Shown in pieces: positions 6,401 to 9,145 of a stretch of 9,145 bases of DNA (its first letter is position 1; the number at the start of each line of letters is the position of its first letter). The stretch is from JBHHZI01 sp046757965 (GTDB lineage: Bacteria; Acidobacteriota; Polarisedimenticolia; SMYD01). The DNA is taken from contig JBHHZI010000129.1 of NCBI GenBank assembly GCA_046757965.1, positions 1 through 9,145 on the forward strand. Reading direction: 5' to 3'. The notes beneath the pieces were generated by a model. That model ran no database searches and was not told the DNA's origin. It saw nothing but the letters and a program-made list of their open reading frames with translations. The translations under genes were made by a program, and so were the position numbers.

Positions 6401-7602
6401 ATCTCCTTGGCCGCCTTGATGGTCGACACCAGGCCTTCCTGTTCCAGCTTGTTGTAGATGAACGGCTTGAACAGCTCGAGGGCCATCTTCTTGGGGAGCC
6501 CGCACTGATTCAGCTTCAGTTCCGGTCCGACGACGATCACCGACCGACCGGAATAATCCACTCGCTTGCCCAGGAGATTCTGGCGGAATCGCCCCTGCTT
6601 GCCCTTCAGCGTGTCGGACAGCGACTTCAGGGGACGGTTGTTGGTGCCCTTGAGAATGCGCCCCCGGCGTGAATTATCGAACAAGGCATCCACCGCCTCC
6701 TGGAGCATGCGCTTCTCGTTCCGGACGATGACCTCGGGAGCTTTCAGCTCGAGAAGTTTCTTCAGGCGGTTGTTCCGGTTGATGACGCGACGGTAGAGAT
6801 CATTGAGGTCGGATGTGGCGAACCTCCCGCCGTCCAGGGGGACGAGCGGCCTGAGTTCCGGCGGGATGACCGGCAGGACCTCGAGGATCATCCATTCGGG
6901 ACGGTTCCCGCTGGCGCGAAACGACTCGCACACCTTCAGGCGCTTGGCCGCCTTGAGACGTTTCTGCACGGACGTCTGGGTCTTCATCTCGTCGCGCATC
7001 TGGACGGCCAGCTTGTCCACATCGATGCTGCGGAGCATCTCGCGGATCGCCTCGGCGCCCATGCGAGCATCGAAACCGCTGCTCCCCCACTCCTCGCGGA
7101 GTTCCCGGTAGCGCTCGTCGGTCAGGAGTTCCTTCTCCTTCAGCTCGGTCTCACCTGGGTCGACGACGACATGAGCCTCGAAGTAAAGGATCTTCTCGAG
7201 GTCACGCAGGCTCATGTCCAGGAGATGGCCGATCCGCGACGGCAACCCCTTGAAGAACCAGATATGGGACACGGGCGACGCCAGCTCGATGTGGCCCATC
7301 CGCTCCCTGCGGACCTTGCTCTGGGTGACTTCGACACCGCACTTGTCACACACCACACCCCGGTGCTTCATGCGCTTGAACTTGCCGCAGAGACATTCCC
7401 AGTCCGTCACCGGACCGAAAATCTTGGCGCAGAACAGGCCATCCTTCTCTGGCTTGAACGTCCGGTAATTGATGGTCTCGGGTTTGGTCACCTCACCATA
7501 CGACCAGCTTCGAATCTTCTCCGGGCTGGCCAGGGTGATCTGGATCGACTCGAAATCGTTGATGGTTCGAGTTCTGTCCTGAAACGGAGTGCTCTTGATC
7601 AA
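3406..7602 (-). CDS. rpoC: DNA-directed RNA polymerase subunit beta'
   Basis: The product is 1398 aa, close to the 1407 aa of E. coli beta', which with beta forms the active site of RNA polymerase. Visible landmarks in order: first zinc site Cys70, Cys72, Cys85, Cys88; the catalytic Mg2+ motif NADFDGDQM (459-467, Asp461, Asp463, Asp465); the bridge-helix region around 770-805; second zinc site Cys816, Cys890, Cys897, Cys900; trigger-loop start with Met934 and His938; an SI3-like insertion up to about 1120; then [19 protein letters not shown] and the conserved [20 protein letters not shown] segment (1294-1313). The tail is acidic and holds five consecutive prolines (1364-1368). The start is TTG at 7602-7600: no ATG or GTG is nearby, a good AGAGGAG site precedes it by 7 nt, and the 13-nt gap to rpoB implies co-transcription and possibly translational coupling. 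The frame is intact; the stop is TGA. Confidence 0.98.
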   Translation of the reverse strand: [1398 protein letters not shown]

Positions 7603-7609
7603 TGCCCGA

Positions 7610-7615
7610 CTCCTC

Positions 7616-7616
<1 letters not shown>
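7610..7616 (-). promoter_or_regulatory. Ribosome binding site of rpoC, supporting its TTG start
   Basis: AGAGGAG (7616-7610 on the minus strand) lies 7 nt before the TTG at 7602-7600. Its first base is the last base of the rpoB TGA stop, so ribosomes finishing rpoB are positioned to start rpoC. This spacing is the main reason for accepting TTG as the start codon. Confidence 0.75.

Positions 7617-9145
<1,529 letters not shown>

Overview
The window is a compact, GC-rich stretch of core bacterial information-processing genes, all read from the minus strand. In transcription order (high to low coordinate) they are rpoB (3' part only), rpoC, rpsL, rpsG, fusA and the first 14 codons of tuf. This is the widely conserved rpoBC plus 'str' (S12-S7-EF-G-EF-Tu) arrangement. 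There are no mobile elements, tRNAs, rRNAs, CRISPR arrays or accessory genes, and the long plus-strand open frames are antisense shadows typical of GC-rich coding DNA.

Layout: 9145-7616 is the C-terminal part of RNA polymerase beta; 7602-3406 is beta', starting at a TTG 13 nt after rpoB. A 222-nt gap (3405-3184) holds a GC hairpin after rpoC, a near-consensus sigma70-type promoter (TTGACA, 17 nt, TAGGAT), and a structured rpsL leader. Then follow rpsL (3183-2809), an 80-nt gap with a strong nested stem-loop, rpsG (2728-2258), an 82-nt gap with two small hairpins, fusA (2175-79, GTG start) and tuf (from 44, leaving the window). The genes supply the catalytic core of transcription and the decoding and translocation machinery. 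The promoter suggests the str genes can be transcribed independently of rpoBC.

Organism: a bacterium with high-GC codon usage. The beta fragment has an insertion at the position of the proteobacterial beta-i9 (SI2) element but lacks the second one (beta-i11) before the ATPVFDGA motif. Beta' carries the large insertion inside the trigger loop (SI3-like). This mix, together with the N-terminal beta' sequence, resembles Acidobacteriota or neighbouring uncultured phyla more than Proteobacteria, Firmicutes or Actinobacteria. The phylum is an inference and is not proven.

No undescribed system is evident. The points most worth a second look are: a Leu replacing the near-invariant Gln of the EF-G domain IV tip loop (with Tyr to Ser in the partner loop); a well-formed stem-loop between rpsL and rpsG, where E. 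coli has its S7 autoregulatory site; and hairpins close upstream of the initiation regions of rpsL, rpsG and fusA.
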